A stretch of 22,463 bases of DNA from Streptosporangiaceae bacterium (GTDB taxonomy: Bacteria > Actinomycetota > Actinomycetes > Streptosporangiales > Streptosporangiaceae), in contig JASHOI010000195.1 of the NCBI GenBank assembly GCA_030041195.1, positions 1-22,463 on the forward strand, given 5' to 3'. Positions 22,326 to 22,463 of the stretch are shown piece by piece. Positions within the stretch are counted from its first letter, which is position 1. The number at the start of each line of letters is the position of its first letter. The position numbers and the translations under genes were made by a program. The notes under the pieces were generated by a model, which saw only the letters and a list, made by a program, of their open reading frames with translations, ran no database searches and was not told the DNA's origin.

Positions 22326-22463
22326 TCAGCGGGCTTCGACCACCTCGTAGTCGCCGTTGGCGTACGCGTCCCGGATCCTGGTCTTGGCGAACTTGCCGAC
22401 GCTGGTCTTGGGCACCTCGGCGATGAACGACCACCGCTCCGGCAGCTGCCAGCGCGGCACCTG
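22326..22463 (-). CDS. Acyl-CoA synthetase (AMP-binding family), C-terminal end, partial
   Basis: The last 45 residues of a larger protein whose start lies beyond the right edge. They read QVPRWQLPERWSFIAEVPKT, then SVGKFAKTRIRDAY, and end in EVVEAR. The pattern VP.W.LP..W.F...VPKTSVGKF is the C-terminal lid of fatty-acid/acyl-CoA ligases, and the lysine in SVGKF is the conserved adenylation-step lysine (A10 motif). Such enzymes activate a carboxylic acid with ATP and load it on CoA. The gene is transcribed towards the tRNA-Ser gene on the same strand, 83 bp apart. Codon use and GC fit the chromosomal background. Substrate cannot be told from this part. Confidence 0.85.
   Translation of the reverse strand, partial: QVPRWQLPERWSFIAEVPKTSVGKFAKTRIRDAYANGDYEVVEAR

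Noticed and set aside
1..22463. CRISPR arrays, insertion sequences, integrases or rRNA genes
   Set aside because: No regularly spaced repeats, transposase or integrase motifs, or rRNA-like sequence were seen anywhere in the window.

Overview
The window is very GC-rich, uses GTG starts freely, and carries gene families typical of a soil actinomycete of the Streptomyces/Streptosporangiales kind: NarL-type two-component pair, cyclase/NB-ARC/LuxR giant regulator, double-length Lrp regulator, and a membrane protein plus HerA-like ATPase pair. All calls come from reading the sequence; no database search was run.

Layout. (1) 1-1094, minus strand: a solute-binding-fold protein of the PhnD type without a signal peptide, overlapping the start of a TusA-like protein that runs off the left edge. 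Its leader contains a hairpin that pairs with its own ribosome binding site. (2) 1436-3026, plus: a membrane histidine kinase and its LuxR-type response regulator, ended by a probable terminator. (3) 3075-10021, plus: a tight catabolic unit of two paralogous flavin monooxygenases, an APC-family permease, an Amidohydrolase_3 enzyme and a double-domain Lrp/AsnC regulator. A promoter-like sequence with a perfect 15-bp palindrome over the expected transcription start precedes it. Together they suggest uptake, hydroxylation and C-N hydrolysis of an unknown amine, amide or amino-acid-like compound. (4) 10073-11522: three small conserved or hypothetical genes, two of them membrane proteins. (5) 11564-11848, minus: the C-terminal remnant of a thiamine-diphosphate (pyruvate oxidase-type) enzyme, cut off where the regulator at 11942-14908 begins.

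(6) 14981-22106, plus: the most interesting part. A membrane protein with a P-loop-like fold that has lost its Walker residues overlaps by ATGA a 1012-residue HerA/VirB4-like ATPase with intact Walker motifs, an added Cys/His cluster and a long C-terminal domain. Next come a proline-rich protein with an internal repeat and a compositionally foreign C-terminal half, and then a two-helix membrane protein. The first and last genes are preceded by related ~120-bp leaders, in the same internal order, which suggests shared control. I read this as one putative membrane-anchored ATPase system (DNA or protein translocation, or conflict) of unknown function.

(7) 22151-22242, minus: tRNA-Ser(GCU), whose 3' end faces the ATPase module, the arrangement expected at an island boundary. 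Then comes the C-terminus of an acyl-CoA synthetase running off the right edge. GC content falls stepwise in hand-counted 60-bp samples: about 78% in the catabolic cluster, 65% in the ATPase gene and 52-53% in the C-terminal half of the 404-residue protein. This fits a separate origin for region 6.
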